The notes beneath the pieces were generated by a model that saw only the letters and a list, made by a program, of their open reading frames with translations, was not told the DNA's origin and searched no databases. This document shows, piece by piece, positions 1 to 7,996 of a stretch of 50,310 nucleotides of DNA. The position numbers and the translations under genes were made by a program. The stretch comes from Butyrivibrio sp. GTDB lineage: Bacteria; Bacillota; Clostridia; Lachnospirales; Lachnospiraceae. Each line of letters opens with the position of its first letter. Position 1 is the first letter of the stretch. The stretch is from assembly GCF_017433805.1 (NCBI RefSeq), contig NZ_JAFRGN010000006.1, forward strand, positions 1 to 50,310, written 5' to 3'.

Positions 1-150
1 AACACATATGCATTGTACCTGAAATGACATAGTTTTCGCCCATTATTTATTGCTTATCATTGTTTGTAACTTATTAACCAATTGCACATAGGGCTTAAAT
101 ACTGGTTCTTTTGTGCAAAATATATAAGAAAGTATAGAGAGGATTTTAAA

Positions 151-1005
151 ATGGGAGATTTTTTAAAGAACTTTTCACTTGAAGGTAAGGTAGCTTGGGT
201 TACAGGCGCTTCTTATGGACTTGGACTTGCTTATGCAGTAGCATTCGCAGAGAGCGGAGCTAAGGTTGTATTCAACGATATCAACCAGGAACTTGTAGAC
301 AAGGGACTTGCTGAGTACGAGAAGCACGGCATCAAGGCTTTCGGTAAGGTTTGTGACGTTACTAAGGAAGATCAGGTACAGGAATTTGTAGCTGCAGTTG
401 AGAAGGAAGTTGGTACAATCGACATCCTCGTTAACAACGCAGGTATCATCAAGAGAATTCCTATGCACGAGATGTCAGTTGATCAGTGGCAGCAGGTTAT
501 CGATGTAGACCTTACAGGTCCATTCATCTGTTCTAAGGCAGTTCTTCCAGCAATGATGAAGAAGGGCTCAGGTAAGATCATCAACGCTTGCTCAATGATG
601 TCAGAGTTTGGTCGTGAGACTGTATCTGCATATGCAGCAGCTAAGGGCGGACTTAAGATGCTTACAAGAAACATCTGCTCAGAGTATGGTCAGTACAACA
701 TTCAGTGCAACGCTATTGGACCTGGTTACATTGCAACACCTCAGACAGCACCTCTTCGTGAGAAGCAGGCTGATGGTTCAATGAACCCATTCGACAGATT
801 CATCCGTTCTAAGACACCAGCTCAGAGATGGGGTAAGACAGAAGACCTTATGGGACTTGCAGTATTCCTTGCATCTCCAGCTTCTGACTTCATCAACGGA
901 CAGGTAGTTTATATCGACGGTGGTATCTCTGCTTACATCGGACAGGATCCTAACAACCTTGATCCTTCCAAGTTTGCTGATATCGACGAGAGCACAGCAC
1001 AGTAA
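151..1005 (+). CDS. kduD: SDR-family dehydrogenase, KduD-like (2-dehydro-3-deoxy-D-gluconate 5-dehydrogenase / gluconate 5-dehydrogenase)
   Basis: A short-chain dehydrogenase of 284 residues, expected to interconvert a 5-keto hexonate or deoxyhexonate with its reduced form using NAD(P)H in the cytoplasm. The N-terminal nucleotide-binding glycine motif (TGASYGLG), the NNAG motif, the catalytic Ser and the YAAAK Tyr/Lys pair are all readable, and a GPGYIATP stretch follows, as usual in this family. I start it at 151 rather than at an upstream in-frame codon at 82 because GAGAGGA lies just upstream of 151 and the protein then begins like its family. It is followed by a KDPG aldolase and a KDG kinase. 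That context favours the KduD role in pectin/uronate breakdown (making KDG for the kinase) over gluconate 5-dehydrogenase, although sequence alone does not separate the two. Confidence 0.85.
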   Translation: MGDFLKNFSLEGKVAWVTGASYGLGLAYAVAFAESGAKVVFNDINQELVDKGLAEYEKHGIKAFGKVCDVTKEDQVQEFVAAVEKEVGTIDILVNNAGIIKRIPMHEMSVDQWQQVIDVDLTGPFICSKAVLPAMMKKGSGKIINACSMMSEFGRETVSAYAAAKGGLKMLTRNICSEYGQYNIQCNAIGPGYIATPQTAPLREKQADGSMNPFDRFIRSKTPAQRWGKTEDLMGLAVFLASPASDFINGQVVYIDGGISAYIGQDPNNLDPSKFADIDESTAQ

Positions 1006-1045
1006 AGAATAATTTCTATATATAGGATAAAGAAAGGCAATAAAA

Positions 1046-2008
1046 ATGGATAAGATTTGCGAAGAGTTATACAAAATTGGTATCGTTCCTGTAATCGCTA
1101 TTGACGATGCTAAGGATGCAGTGCCACTTGCTGAGGCACTTATTAAGGGTGGTCTTCCAGCTGCAGAGGTTACATTCCGTACAGCTGCTGCTGAGGAAGC
1201 AATCAGACTTATTTCTGAGAAGTTCCCAGAGATGATCGTTGGTGCTGGTACAGTCCTCAATGCTGAGCAGGCTGACCGCGCTAAGGCTGCTGGTGCTAAG
1301 TTCATCGTTAGCCCAGGCTTTAACAGATCAAACGTTGAGTACATCCAGTCAATCGGTGTACCTGTAGTTCCTGGAACTGCTACACCTGGTGAAGTTGAGC
1401 AGGCTATCGAGCTCGGTCTTGATTGCGTTAAGTTCTTCCCAGCTGAGCAGAACGGTGGTATTGCCAAGATCAAGGCTATGGCTGCTCCTTATACTAAGAT
1501 GCACTTCATGCCTACTGGCGGTGTTAACAAGAACAACCTCAATGATTACCTCAGCTTCAACAAGGTATTCTGCTGTGGTGGTAGCTGGATGGTTAAGAAG
1601 GAACTCATCTCTGCAGGCAAGTTCGATGAGATCGAAGCTATGACAAGAGATGCAGTTAATGCTATGCTTGGCTTCACAATGAAGCACGTTGGAATCAACC
1701 AGGCTGATGCTGCAAGCGCTGAGGCTACTGCAGACAAGTTTGATTCACTCTTCGGATTTACCAAGAAGGTTGGCAACTCATCAGTATTCGCTGGCTCAGT
1801 TGTAGAAGTTATGAAGTCTCAGGGACGTGGACAGTGCGGACACATCGCTATCGGCACTAACAACGTTGACAGAGCTGTATATCACCTTGGCAAGCAGGGC
1901 GTTAAGTTTGATGAGACATCATTCTCATATGATGCAGATGGTCACCTTAAGGTAGCTTACCTCGCTGATGACTTCGGCGGATTCGCTGTACATCTTACAA
2001 AAAACTAA
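1046..2008 (+). CDS. kdgA: KDPG/KHG aldolase with C-terminal VOC-like domain
   Basis: Residues 1 to about 210 form a class I 2-keto-3-deoxy-6-phosphogluconate aldolase, which splits KDPG into pyruvate and glyceraldehyde-3-phosphate. The Schiff-base lysine is K129 in CVKFFPAE, and the general base is probably E41 in AAEVTFRT. Usual KDPG aldolases are about 210 residues. This one has about 105 more, starting near MKHVGINQ and ending FGGFAVHLTKN, and this segment looks like a single vicinal-oxygen-chelate (glyoxalase-type) half with the sequence elements KHVGIN, VVEVM and CGHIAIG. The extra domain may bind a ligand or metal; its function is unknown. The gene lies 40 bp after kduD and 42 bp before the KDG kinase in an apparent operon. 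The aldolase call is strong and the VOC assignment is from pattern only. Confidence 0.9.
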   Translation: MDKICEELYKIGIVPVIAIDDAKDAVPLAEALIKGGLPAAEVTFRTAAAEEAIRLISEKFPEMIVGAGTVLNAEQADRAKAAGAKFIVSPGFNRSNVEYIQSIGVPVVPGTATPGEVEQAIELGLDCVKFFPAEQNGGIAKIKAMAAPYTKMHFMPTGGVNKNNLNDYLSFNKVFCCGGSWMVKKELISAGKFDEIEAMTRDAVNAMLGFTMKHVGINQADAASAEATADKFDSLFGFTKKVGNSSVFAGSVVEVMKSQGRGQCGHIAIGTNNVDRAVYHLGKQGVKFDETSFSYDADGHLKVAYLADDFGGFAVHLTKN

Positions 2009-2050
2009 TTATCACATTTGATTTATAGAATAAGAAAAGAGGATTTTATT

Positions 2051-3076
2051 ATGTCAAAGAAAGTCGTTACATTTGGTGAAATCATGCTTCGTCTTCAGCC
2101 AGACAACTATCTTAGATTTGTTCAGGTTGATCACCTTGAGGCTACATTCGGTGGCGGAGAGGCTAACGTATCAGTTTCTCTTGCTAACTATGGTCTTGAT
2201 TCAGTTTACGTTACAAAGCTTCCTAAGCACGAGATTGGACAGGCTGCTGTTAACTCACTTAGAAAGTATGGCGTTGATACATCTAAGATCACAAGAGGCG
2301 GCGATCGCGTAGGTATCTACTACAACGAGAAGGGTGCTTCACAGAGAGGTTCTAAGTGCATCTATGATAGAGCACATTCAGCTATCGCTGAGGCAGTTCC
2401 AGCTGACTTCAACTGGGATGAGATCTTCGAGGGTGCTGAGTGGTTCCACTTCACAGGTATCACTCCAGCTGTAAGTGATTCTCTTGCTGAGATCACTCTT
2501 GAGGCTTGTAAGAAGGCTAAAGAGCATGGTCTTACAGTATCTTGTGACCTTAACTACAGAGGTAAGCTCTGGAGCAAGGAGAAGGCTGGTAAGGTTATGG
2601 CTGAGCTCTGCCAGTATGTTGATGTATGTATCGCTAACGAAGAGGATGCTAACGATGTATTTGGTATCGCTGCTTCTTCAACAGACGTTACAACAGGTAA
2701 GCTTAACAGAGAGGGCTACATCGAGGTTGCTCAGAAGCTTACAGAGAGATTTGGCTTCAAGAAGGTTGCTATCACACTTCGTGAGTCACTTTCAGCTAAC
2801 GACAACAACTGGAGCGCTATGCTCTACACTGATGGACAGGCTTACTTCTCCAAGAAGTATGCACTTCACATCGTTGACCGTGTAGGTGGCGGAGATTCAT
2901 TCGGCGGCGGACTTATCTACAGCTGCGTTAACGGATTTGATCCTCAGGCTACAATCGAGTTTGCTGTTGCAGCATCTGCTCTTAAGCACTCAATCGAGGG
3001 AGACTTCAACCTTGTTACTGTTGATGAGGTTAACAAGCTTGCTGGTGGCGACGGATCAGGACGTATCCAGAGATAA
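2051..3076 (+). CDS. kdgK: 2-keto-3-deoxygluconate kinase (PfkB family)
   Basis: A ribokinase/PfkB-type sugar kinase of 341 residues that phosphorylates 2-keto-3-deoxygluconate to KDPG, feeding the aldolase immediately upstream. The N-terminal FGEIMLRL and GGGEANVSV motifs and the C-terminal signature VGGGDSFGGG are present; D282 in that signature is the expected catalytic base. The start at 2051 is chosen over an in-frame ATG at 2018 because AAGAAAAGAGGA sits directly before it and family members begin near this point. It is the last gene of the kduD-kdgA-kdgK operon and is followed by a strong hairpin terminator. Codon use is highly biased, like its two neighbours, which suggests strong expression. 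Confidence 0.92.
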   Translation: MSKKVVTFGEIMLRLQPDNYLRFVQVDHLEATFGGGEANVSVSLANYGLDSVYVTKLPKHEIGQAAVNSLRKYGVDTSKITRGGDRVGIYYNEKGASQRGSKCIYDRAHSAIAEAVPADFNWDEIFEGAEWFHFTGITPAVSDSLAEITLEACKKAKEHGLTVSCDLNYRGKLWSKEKAGKVMAELCQYVDVCIANEEDANDVFGIAASSTDVTTGKLNREGYIEVAQKLTERFGFKKVAITLRESLSANDNNWSAMLYTDGQAYFSKKYALHIVDRVGGGDSFGGGLIYSCVNGFDPQATIEFAVAASALKHSIEGDFNLVTVDEVNKLAGGDGSGRIQR

Positions 3077-3095
3077 TCATCATAAAGAATTATGG

Positions 3096-3134
3096 AGAGC
3101 TCTATCTGGCTTAGGCTGGATAGAGCTCTTTTTA
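3096..3134 (+). terminator. Rho-independent terminator of the kduD-kdgA-kdgK operon
   Basis: An 11-bp perfect stem (AGAGCTCTATC at 3096-3106 with GATAGAGCTCT at 3119-3129) with a 12-nt loop is followed by a T-rich run, 20 bp after the kinase stop codon. Confidence 0.92.
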
Positions 3135-3165
3135 TTTTGTTTATTAAATTATCACAGAAAAATAA

Positions 3166-3194
3166 CTGATATATCGCACTCGATTGTATATAAT
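3166..3194 (+). promoter_or_regulatory. Sigma-A type promoter for the HD-GYP gene
   Basis: CTGATA at 3166-3171, a 17-bp spacer and a consensus TATAAT at 3189-3194 lie upstream of the gene starting at 3241 and downstream of the preceding terminator. Confidence 0.7.
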
Positions 3195-3240
3195 GTATTC
3201 GTAGAATTGTGTAGTTGTGCGCATTTATAGGTGTTGCGAT

Positions 3241-4506
3241 ATGAAGATGGAAAGACCTTTTCATACTTTTTTGATGTTCATAGCTGTTCTTATGATGCTT
3301 CTTACAGGGTATCTTGTTAATAAGATTGCTATTGAAAATAATGTATCTTCTGAGGTTACAGCTGATCTGAATCTTTATGGAGCTAAGCTGTCCGATATAT
3401 TATATGCTTCTGTAACAAAGAAAAGTGAGACAAAGACTACGTCCGGGTATGATACGGAATATGAGTTTTTGATCACTAACATTGGAGATAATACTATATC
3501 TAATTGGAAAGCTACGTTATCAGTTCCAAATGGTACGATTGTAAAAAGTTCATGGGATGCAGCACTTAATCAGCATCTGGATAGAAATGAACTTGTTTTT
3601 ACCCCTGAGTATTACAGTATAGATATTCATTCCTATGAAGCAACTGCATTCAGGTTGCTTTTAAATACTATTGAGCCGTTTGATCCTCATTCAATTAAAT
3701 TTGTAGGCTATGAGGTTGTTAAAGGCCAAAAAAACATAATAGGACCAATTATTCAGATAGCTATAGCAATCTGGGCGATTTCATTTATTGGATACTGGGT
3801 TACAAGGTTCAATATCAGAAACTACAAAGAAAGACAGCAGAATGATGTTAAGATCATTCTACAGTCGATGAATACTTTCATTAGTTTCATAGACGCAAAA
3901 GATCCATATACAAGAGGACATTCAAAGCGTGTTGCCATGTATGGTGCTGAAATTGCCAAGAGAATGGGGCTATCGGAAGATGAGGTCCAGAATATTTATT
4001 ATGCAGGTCTTTTGCATGATTCCGGAAAGATCAGTATTCCGGATGCTGTTTTAAATAAACCAGGTAAGCTTACTGATGAAGAGCGCAAGCTTATACAGAA
4101 CCATACAATTGCAGGAGGAAAGATGCTCAAACAGCTTTCTTCTATCAGAGGTATCAGAGAAACAGCTCTTTATCACCATGAGAGATATGATGGAACCGGA
4201 TATCCGGAAGGTCTTCGCGGAGAATCTATTCCTCTATATGCGAGAATTGTAGGTGTGGCAGATGCTTATGATGCCATGTCTAGTAACCGTGTGTACAGAA
4301 GACACCTTAATAAGGATGAGATCATTGAGGAAATTCAAAAGGGCGGTGGAAAGCAGTTTGATCCTGATATTGTAAAATACATGGTTGATATGATTAATGA
4401 TGGCTATGTAAATGTAGTTAAGATGGAAACGGCAGACAGTGAGGAAGGAGCTAACAATTTCCACCTTACAGAAAGCGATATTCCTGGAGTTTATATGGGA
4501 TATTAG
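3241..4506 (+). CDS. Membrane HD-GYP domain protein with CBM2-like extracytoplasmic domain (putative c-di-GMP phosphodiesterase)
   Basis: A 421-residue sensor-type protein. A transmembrane helix near residues 8-25 is followed by an extracytoplasmic domain of about 130 residues, a second helix near 170-195 and a cytoplasmic HD-GYP domain. The catalytic features are intact: H259-D260 in LLHDSGK, YHHER at 311-315 and GTGYP with G320-Y321-P322. Such domains hydrolyse cyclic di-GMP. The outer domain has the spacing of a family 2 cellulose-binding module (ITNIGDNTISNWKA, then VPNGTIVKSSWDA), so it may sense cellulose or a similar glycan; this is inference. The start at 3241 is preferred over an upstream in-frame codon because TAGGTG precedes it at good spacing. 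It appears to be a monocistronic gene with its own promoter. Confidence 0.88.
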   Translation: MKMERPFHTFLMFIAVLMMLLTGYLVNKIAIENNVSSEVTADLNLYGAKLSDILYASVTKKSETKTTSGYDTEYEFLITNIGDNTISNWKATLSVPNGTIVKSSWDAALNQHLDRNELVFTPEYYSIDIHSYEATAFRLLLNTIEPFDPHSIKFVGYEVVKGQKNIIGPIIQIAIAIWAISFIGYWVTRFNIRNYKERQQNDVKIILQSMNTFISFIDAKDPYTRGHSKRVAMYGAEIAKRMGLSEDEVQNIYYAGLLHDSGKISIPDAVLNKPGKLTDEERKLIQNHTIAGGKMLKQLSSIRGIRETALYHHERYDGTGYPEGLRGESIPLYARIVGVADAYDAMSSNRVYRRHLNKDEIIEEIQKGGGKQFDPDIVKYMVDMINDGYVNVVKMETADSEEGANNFHLTESDIPGVYMGY

Positions 4507-4524
4507 TATACATAATAATCGATA

Positions 4525-4553
4525 TTGACAAGATGTGTGAAATTTCGTAATAT
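4525..4553 (+). promoter_or_regulatory. Promoter of the lacI-type regulator gene
   Basis: A perfect TTGACA at 4525-4530, a 17-bp spacer and TAATAT at 4548-4553. The expected transcription start falls at about 4560, inside the operator at 4559-4572. Confidence 0.82.
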
Positions 4554-4558
4554 GTAAT

Positions 4559-4572
4559 TGAAATCGGTTTCA
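4559..4572 (+). promoter_or_regulatory. LacI-family operator, site 1 (autoregulatory)
   Basis: TGAAATCGGTTTCA is a near-perfect palindrome with a central CG, the usual shape of LacI/GalR operators. It sits at the transcription start of the regulator gene, and the same core recurs twice in front of the transporter operon. Confidence 0.82.
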
Positions 4573-4596
4573 GACAGTCCCCAAGACGGAGTTTTT

Positions 4597-5646
4597 ATGG
4601 AAAACGATAGACTGAATGCCGGTAAGTCGATTACAATCTATGATATTGCAGCGGAAGCGGGAGTGTCTGCTTCTACTGTTTCTCGTGTCCTGAACGGAAG
4701 TGCTTCCGTTCGCAAAGAGAAGAAGGACAGAATCCAGAGCATAATTGATAAATATAATTTCAAGCCTAATGCATTGGCTAAGGGGCTTTCTGACACTGCC
4801 ACCAAGACAATTGGTATCATTGCTGCTGACGTTAGAAACCCTTATTATTCAGCTCTTTTTGTAGCCTGCGAGATTGCAGCAGAGAAGGCTGGATACAGTG
4901 TTGGTCTTGCTAATTCGCTTGGCGTAAAAGAAAGAGAGCAGGCGCAGCTGGATATTCTGCTGCAGCAGAAGGTTGATGCCATCATTCAGATGGGCGGACG
5001 GGTTGATGATCTTATTACTGATGATGCGTATGCTGAGAAAGTAAGGGCTGTTTGTGCCAGTACTCCTGTGATTGTAACGGGCAAGCTTGATAAAGCGCCT
5101 GTTCACAGGGTAGTTATTGATGAAGCAAAGGGAATGAACCTTGTTATGGAACATCTTATCGGACTGGGACATCACAAGATTGCTCTTGTTGGAGGTGAAA
5201 TGCGCGTTGCTTCTACTTTTTACAAGTATCAGAGATATGAGGATAATCTCAAGGCGCATGGTATCAAGGTAAATGGGGAATATGTAGTAAATGGATATTA
5301 TGATCCGGAATCAGGGTATGACGCAACCAATAAGATTCTGAAACTAGAGGACAGGCCTACAGCGATAATAGCAATTAATGACTTTGCTGCCAGTGGAGCT
5401 CTCAGGAGTATAAGAGAACATGGGTTAAGAGTGCCTGAGGATATATCTGTAGTAAGTTTTGACAATACATATATCGCTGATCTGATGTCACCTAAGCTCA
5501 CCAGTATAGATTATAACTATGATAAGTATGGCCAGAAGTTGATAGATACAGCAGTTGCTGTATCTGCCGGAAAAGAAGTAGAAGACCTTCAAATGGTTGA
5601 TCCGGTGCTGGTTATCAGGGATAGTACAGGGATATGCTATAACTGA
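4597..5646 (+). CDS. LacI/GalR family transcriptional regulator
   Basis: A 349-residue repressor-type protein. An N-terminal helix-turn-helix (TIYDIAAEAGVSASTVSRVL) and the hinge are followed by a periplasmic-binding-protein-like effector domain ending with the usual PKLTSIDYNYDKYG segment. An earlier in-frame TTG at 4558 exists, but ATG 4597 has AGACGGA just upstream and places the HTH at the normal distance from the N-terminus. The gene has its own promoter with an operator at the expected transcription start. Two more copies of that operator flank the promoter of the downstream permease operon, so it most likely represses itself and the sugar transporter until an effector sugar binds. The effector is unknown; a beta-galactoside is plausible from the nearby GH35 gene. 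Confidence 0.93.
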   Translation: MENDRLNAGKSITIYDIAAEAGVSASTVSRVLNGSASVRKEKKDRIQSIIDKYNFKPNALAKGLSDTATKTIGIIAADVRNPYYSALFVACEIAAEKAGYSVGLANSLGVKEREQAQLDILLQQKVDAIIQMGGRVDDLITDDAYAEKVRAVCASTPVIVTGKLDKAPVHRVVIDEAKGMNLVMEHLIGLGHHKIALVGGEMRVASTFYKYQRYEDNLKAHGIKVNGEYVVNGYYDPESGYDATNKILKLEDRPTAIIAINDFAASGALRSIREHGLRVPEDISVVSFDNTYIADLMSPKLTSIDYNYDKYGQKLIDTAVAVSAGKEVEDLQMVDPVLVIRDSTGICYN

Positions 5647-5746
5647 TGGCAAAAGATATAAGAATATTTATGGAAAAACGTTTTTGAAACTGTGATATTG
5701 CTATTTGGTATTTTTGTATACAATATATGGCAAAATGTACAAAAAT

Positions 5747-5780
5747 AGGAGGAAGTAACTAGTATAGCTTCCTCCTTTTT
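5747..5780 (+). terminator. Terminator after the LacI-type regulator
   Basis: AGGAGGAAG at 5747-5755 pairs with CTTCCTCCT at 5768-5776 and is followed by TTTTT. Confidence 0.88.
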
Positions 5781-5798
5781 GTATTAATTCACCAAAAC

Positions 5799-5812
5799 TG
5801 CAATCGGTTTCA
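5799..5812 (+). promoter_or_regulatory. LacI-family operator, site 2 (upstream of transporter promoter)
   Basis: TGCAATCGGTTTCA matches operator site 1 at 13 of 14 positions. It ends 9 bp before the -35 element at 5822. Its centre is 60 bp from that of site 3, a distance compatible with a repression loop. Confidence 0.8.
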
Positions 5813-5821
5813 AAATAATCA

Positions 5822-5851
5822 TTGACTAATATATGGCATTAATGATTAAAT
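5822..5851 (+). promoter_or_regulatory. Promoter of the sugar transporter operon
   Basis: TTGACT at 5822-5827, an 18-bp spacer ending in an extended TGA, and TTAAAT at 5846-5851. The promoter is bracketed by operator sites 2 and 3. Confidence 0.65.
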
Positions 5852-5858
5852 AATGATA

Positions 5859-5872
5859 TGAAATCGGTTGCA
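5859..5872 (+). promoter_or_regulatory. LacI-family operator, site 3 (at transporter transcription start)
   Basis: TGAAATCGGTTGCA shares the AATCGGTT core with sites 1 and 2 and overlaps the predicted transcription start, as expected of a repressing site. Confidence 0.8.
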
Positions 5873-5941
5873 AGTTGTTAAAATGCACAAACGGGGACTG
5901 TGTTTAATAGAAAAGCAATCGCGAGTAATTGGGAGGGTTCC

Positions 5942-6898
5942 ATGAGTAAGAATACTAATTCATCTTCTACGCAGGTAATCAGGAAGCGCGGGGTGCTAGA
6001 AACTTTGTGGAGATACAGAGTTTTGGAACTTATGTGTTTGCCTGCAGTAGTCTTTTTCTTCCTTTTCAGCTATATGCCGATGCCCGGTATTTGGGTAGCC
6101 TTTGTTAAATATAATTACAGAGATGGTATTTTTGGAAGTAAGTTCGTAGGTCTTAAGAACTTCCAGTTCCTGGCAGAGTCAGGCAAGCTCTTTGAACTTA
6201 CCAAGAATACAATTCTCTACAATATCGCATTTATTATCCTGGGTAACTTACTTGCTATTCTCGTAGCTATTCTTCTTAACGAGATGCAGAGCAAGATGTT
6301 CAAGAAGGTATCACAGACAATGATGTTCCTTCCATACTTCATTTCACAGGTACTTGTAGGAATTCTTGTTTACAACCTTTTAAATTATGACTACGGTTTT
6401 GTAAATGAGGTTCTCACATCACTTGGAAGAGAGAAATGGGGACCGTATTCAGATCCTTCGGTTTGGCCGGTAATCCTGGTAATCGTTCATTTGTGGCAGC
6501 AGACAGGTTACAACTCAGTTGTTTACTTCGCTGCAATCTGCGGAATTGATGCAGAGATCATCGAGGCAGCCAAGGTTGATGGTGCCAACGCTTTCCAGAA
6601 GATCAGATACATCATTCTTCCAGGACTTAAGCCTACAATAGTAATTCTTCTGTTGTTCGCTCTTGGTGGAATCGTAAAAGGTAACTTTGGTCTGTTCTAC
6701 AACATTATCGGTACTAACTCACTTCTTTATCCTACAACAGATATTATTGAGACTTACGTGTACCGTGCTACAATCAATGACTTTAACTTCTCTACAGCAT
6801 CAGCTGTTGGTTTGTATCAGTCAATCATAGGCTTTGTAATGGTTATGGCAGTTAACTACATAGTTAAGAAGATTGATCCAGATTATTCACTGTTCTGA
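5942..6898 (+). CDS. Carbohydrate ABC transporter permease, LplB-type (CUT1 family)
   Basis: An inner-membrane permease of 318 residues with about six hydrophobic helices. The cytoplasmic coupling (EAA) loop is visible near its C-terminal half as AAKVDGANAFQKIRYIILPG. It pairs with the next gene to form the channel of a sugar importer. The start at 5942 is preferred over an in-frame GTG at 5900 because GGGAGGG lies just upstream; the region before it also contains the operators and promoter. No ATPase gene lies nearby, which is common for CUT1 systems of Bacillota that share an MsmX-type ATPase. Expression is probably controlled by the adjacent LacI-type regulator. The substrate is not readable from this gene; a galactoside is inferred from the GH35 enzyme downstream. 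Confidence 0.92.
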   Translation: MSKNTNSSSTQVIRKRGVLETLWRYRVLELMCLPAVVFFFLFSYMPMPGIWVAFVKYNYRDGIFGSKFVGLKNFQFLAESGKLFELTKNTILYNIAFIILGNLLAILVAILLNEMQSKMFKKVSQTMMFLPYFISQVLVGILVYNLLNYDYGFVNEVLTSLGREKWGPYSDPSVWPVILVIVHLWQQTGYNSVVYFAAICGIDAEIIEAAKVDGANAFQKIRYIILPGLKPTIVILLLFALGGIVKGNFGLFYNIIGTNSLLYPTTDIIETYVYRATINDFNFSTASAVGLYQSIIGFVMVMAVNYIVKKIDPDYSLF

Positions 6899-6941
6899 TT
6901 ATTGATGCAAAAGAAATTAAGAAAATAAGAGGAGTTTTACG

Positions 6942-7862
6942 ATGGCTAAATCAAATGAAATCGAAATGACTGGCGTTAAAGTTAAACTTGGCGCTTCAGA
7001 TATTATTATAAGAGTTTTTGGATATGTACTTATTACATTCTATGCTCTTGCATGTATTTTTCCTTTCCTGATCATCATCGGTACATCTTTTACCAATGAG
7101 GCAGTAATCAGAGCAGAAGGTGTTCAGCTTCTTCCAAAGGAGTTCACACTTAAAGCCTATGAGATGGTTGTCAGAGGCGGAATGATCTGGAAATCATACG
7201 GACTTACAATTACTCTTACATTATGCGGAACAGTAGTAGGTCTTATGATAATTGCTATGACAGGTTATGCACTTCAGAGAAAAGATTTCCCTCTCAGAAA
7301 TGCAATTTCCTTCTATATTTACTTTACTTCACTGTTCTCAGCAGGACTTGCACCATATTACCTTCTGATGACACAGACCTACAAATTAAATGATAGCTAT
7401 CTGGCAGTATTTTTCCCTCTTCTCATGTCACCTTGGCTGATCATTCTCATGAAGAACTTTGTTAAAGCTATCCCTCATGAGATCACAGAATCAGGTAAGA
7501 TTGACGGAGCCGGAGATATGGTCATCTTTACAAGACTTATTCTTCCTATGCTCAAGCCAGCTCTTGCTACAATAGGTCTTTTCCTTGCACTTGGATATTG
7601 GAACGAGTGGTATCAGTCATCTCTTTTCCTTAGTTCAAGAGTAGCTGTTAAGCCACTTCAGTTCCAGCTGTACAAGGTTGTTAACGAAACTCAGGCACTT
7701 AAGAATTCAATCGCCGGACAGTACATCACACTTACAGATGTACCTACAGAGTCACTTAAGATGGCAACAGCAGTTATGGCAACAGGACCTATCGTATTCC
7801 TGTATCCATTCGTTCAGAAGTATTTTATCGGCGGTATTACCGTTGGTGCGGTAAAGGGCTGA
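6942..7862 (+). CDS. Carbohydrate ABC transporter permease, LplC-type (CUT1 family)
   Basis: The second permease subunit, 306 residues with six predicted helices. Its EAA loop reads ESGKIDGAGDMVIFTRLILP, followed by the usual MLKPALAT segment. The C-terminus ends VQKYFIGGITVGAVKG, typical of LplC/YtcP-like permeases. AAGAGGAG precedes the ATG. It is separated from the first permease by 43 bp and from the binding protein by a 134-bp spacer rich in hairpins, and should be cotranscribed with both. Confidence 0.93.
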   Translation: MAKSNEIEMTGVKVKLGASDIIIRVFGYVLITFYALACIFPFLIIIGTSFTNEAVIRAEGVQLLPKEFTLKAYEMVVRGGMIWKSYGLTITLTLCGTVVGLMIIAMTGYALQRKDFPLRNAISFYIYFTSLFSAGLAPYYLLMTQTYKLNDSYLAVFFPLLMSPWLIILMKNFVKAIPHEITESGKIDGAGDMVIFTRLILPMLKPALATIGLFLALGYWNEWYQSSLFLSSRVAVKPLQFQLYKVVNETQALKNSIAGQYITLTDVPTESLKMATAVMATGPIVFLYPFVQKYFIGGITVGAVKG

Positions 7863-7901
7863 GAGAACTTGCTGAGGTTTTTTCGAAGCTAGTTCGAACG
7901 T

Positions 7902-7960
7902 CTTCCGGCGAGCGTATGCGAGAGCGGAAGTTCCTTGTTTGAAACTCACGTAAGTGGGTT
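7902..7960 (+). other. Hairpin pair in the permease / binding-protein spacer (possible mRNA processing or stability element)
   Basis: Two stem-loops lie between the second permease and the binding protein: CTTCCG (7902-7907) with CGGAAG (7925-7930), and AACTCAC (7943-7949) with GTGGGTT (7954-7960, one G-T pair, 4-nt loop). Neither has a T-run, so they are not simple terminators. In many sugar operons such spacers raise the level of binding-protein mRNA relative to permease mRNA; that role is inferred here. Confidence 0.5.
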
Positions 7961-7996
7961 CACATATTCATTTTCTTATCAAAAAGGAGGATAAAA

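Noticed and set aside
1-150. Gene end or regulatory site at the window start
   Set aside because: A short frame ending at a TGA at 25-27 could be the tail of an upstream gene, but too little is visible; no convincing promoter or operator for kduD was found.
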